From: Nitrosomonas sp. Nm51
GTDB taxonomy: Bacteria > Pseudomonadota > Gammaproteobacteria > Burkholderiales > Nitrosomonadaceae
NCBI RefSeq assembly: GCF_900111165.1
Contig: NZ_FOGH01000012.1
Location: 1 to 64,000, forward strand
Direction of reading: 5' to 3'
DNA length: 64,000 nt
This document shows positions 63,936 through 64,000 of this stretch, piece after piece (within the stretch, counting starts at the first letter, position 1; each line of letters begins with the position of its first letter). The notes beneath the pieces are model-generated. The model saw only the letters and a list, made by a program, of their open reading frames with translations, did not search any database and was not told the DNA's origin. A program made the position numbers and the translations under genes.

Positions 63936-64000
63936 TCAGTCGTCATCATGATCATCGTCATCATCATGATCATCGTCGTCATCATCATGATGATGATGGT
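63936..64000 (-). CDS. 3' end of a gene with a His/Asp-only tail
   Basis: On the minus strand the last 20 codons before a TGA at 63938-63936 read only His and Asp (HHHHDDDDDDHDDDDDHDDD). The tract is made of CAT, GAT and GAC repeats, that is, a trinucleotide microsatellite. This is a plausible acidic, metal-binding C-terminal tail of a protein whose body lies beyond the right edge. The reading frame is inferred from the tail alone. Confidence 0.45.
   Translation of the reverse strand, partial: HHHHDDDDDDHDDDDDHDDD

Noticed and set aside
63930..64000. CRISPR-like or tandem repeat array
   Set aside because: The repeat unit is three bases with no spacers; it fits a coding microsatellite.

Overview
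The window reads as chromosome of a Nitrosomonas-like betaproteobacterium. This is inferred from gene order, not from a marker gene. The order his genes – HIT – tatABC, a complete mre/mrd cell-shape cluster, gatCAB, and fliLMNOPQR fits that group. Base composition is moderate, with AT-rich spacers. No rRNA, tRNA or CRISPR array was seen.

Layout. 1-822 is decayed: an IS110-type transposase fragment abuts a copper P-type ATPase gene broken by frameshifts. 940-9008 (minus strand) holds a His-rich secreted protein, tatC-tatB-tatA, a HIT protein and hisE-I-F-A-H-B-C. hisG and hisD are absent. In their expected place, 9302-16103 carries a complete type I restriction-modification system (hsdM, hsdS, a lone AbrB-type gene, hsdR), closed by a bidirectional terminator. 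16255-28460 holds two small genes (one frameshifted), mfd, an HDOD-GAF regulator, a Lon-like protease, an ABC exporter and a TraB-family protein. 28461-28906 contains a candidate CRP/FNR-controlled small RNA. 28907-35525 (minus) is rlpA-rodA-mrdA-mreD-mreC-mreB. 35658-39039 (plus) is gatC-gatA-gatB. 39109-44277 has a TPR-like protein, ampD, tmk-holB, a membrane hydrolase and a TetR/COQ9-like protein.

44278-45037 is a 760-bp AT-rich spacer with three clustered DnaA boxes next to an AT-rich stretch, resembling a replication-origin or DnaA-binding element. It is followed by an ABC-F ATPase, a DUF4139 protein, a long Ala/Glu-rich coiled coil and the flagellar export/switch operon fliL-M-N-O-P-Q-R (minus).

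The most unusual unit is 55584-60207: three plus-strand genes with overlapping stop/start codons. They encode (1) a D-Ala-D-Ala-ligase-type ATP-grasp fused to an M20-peptidase fold whose metal ligands appear replaced, (2) a gamma-glutamyltransferase-family protein with no export signal, and (3) an N-formylglutamate-amidohydrolase-family protein. I read this as a candidate peptide or gamma-glutamyl metabolite pathway in the cytoplasm.

The window ends with an Hsp20 remnant, a PAS protein and DUF2934 protein pair, a FixL/FixJ-type two-component system behind a promoter containing palindromes, a 19-bp perfect hairpin, and the His/Asp-rich tail of a gene that enters from beyond the right edge.
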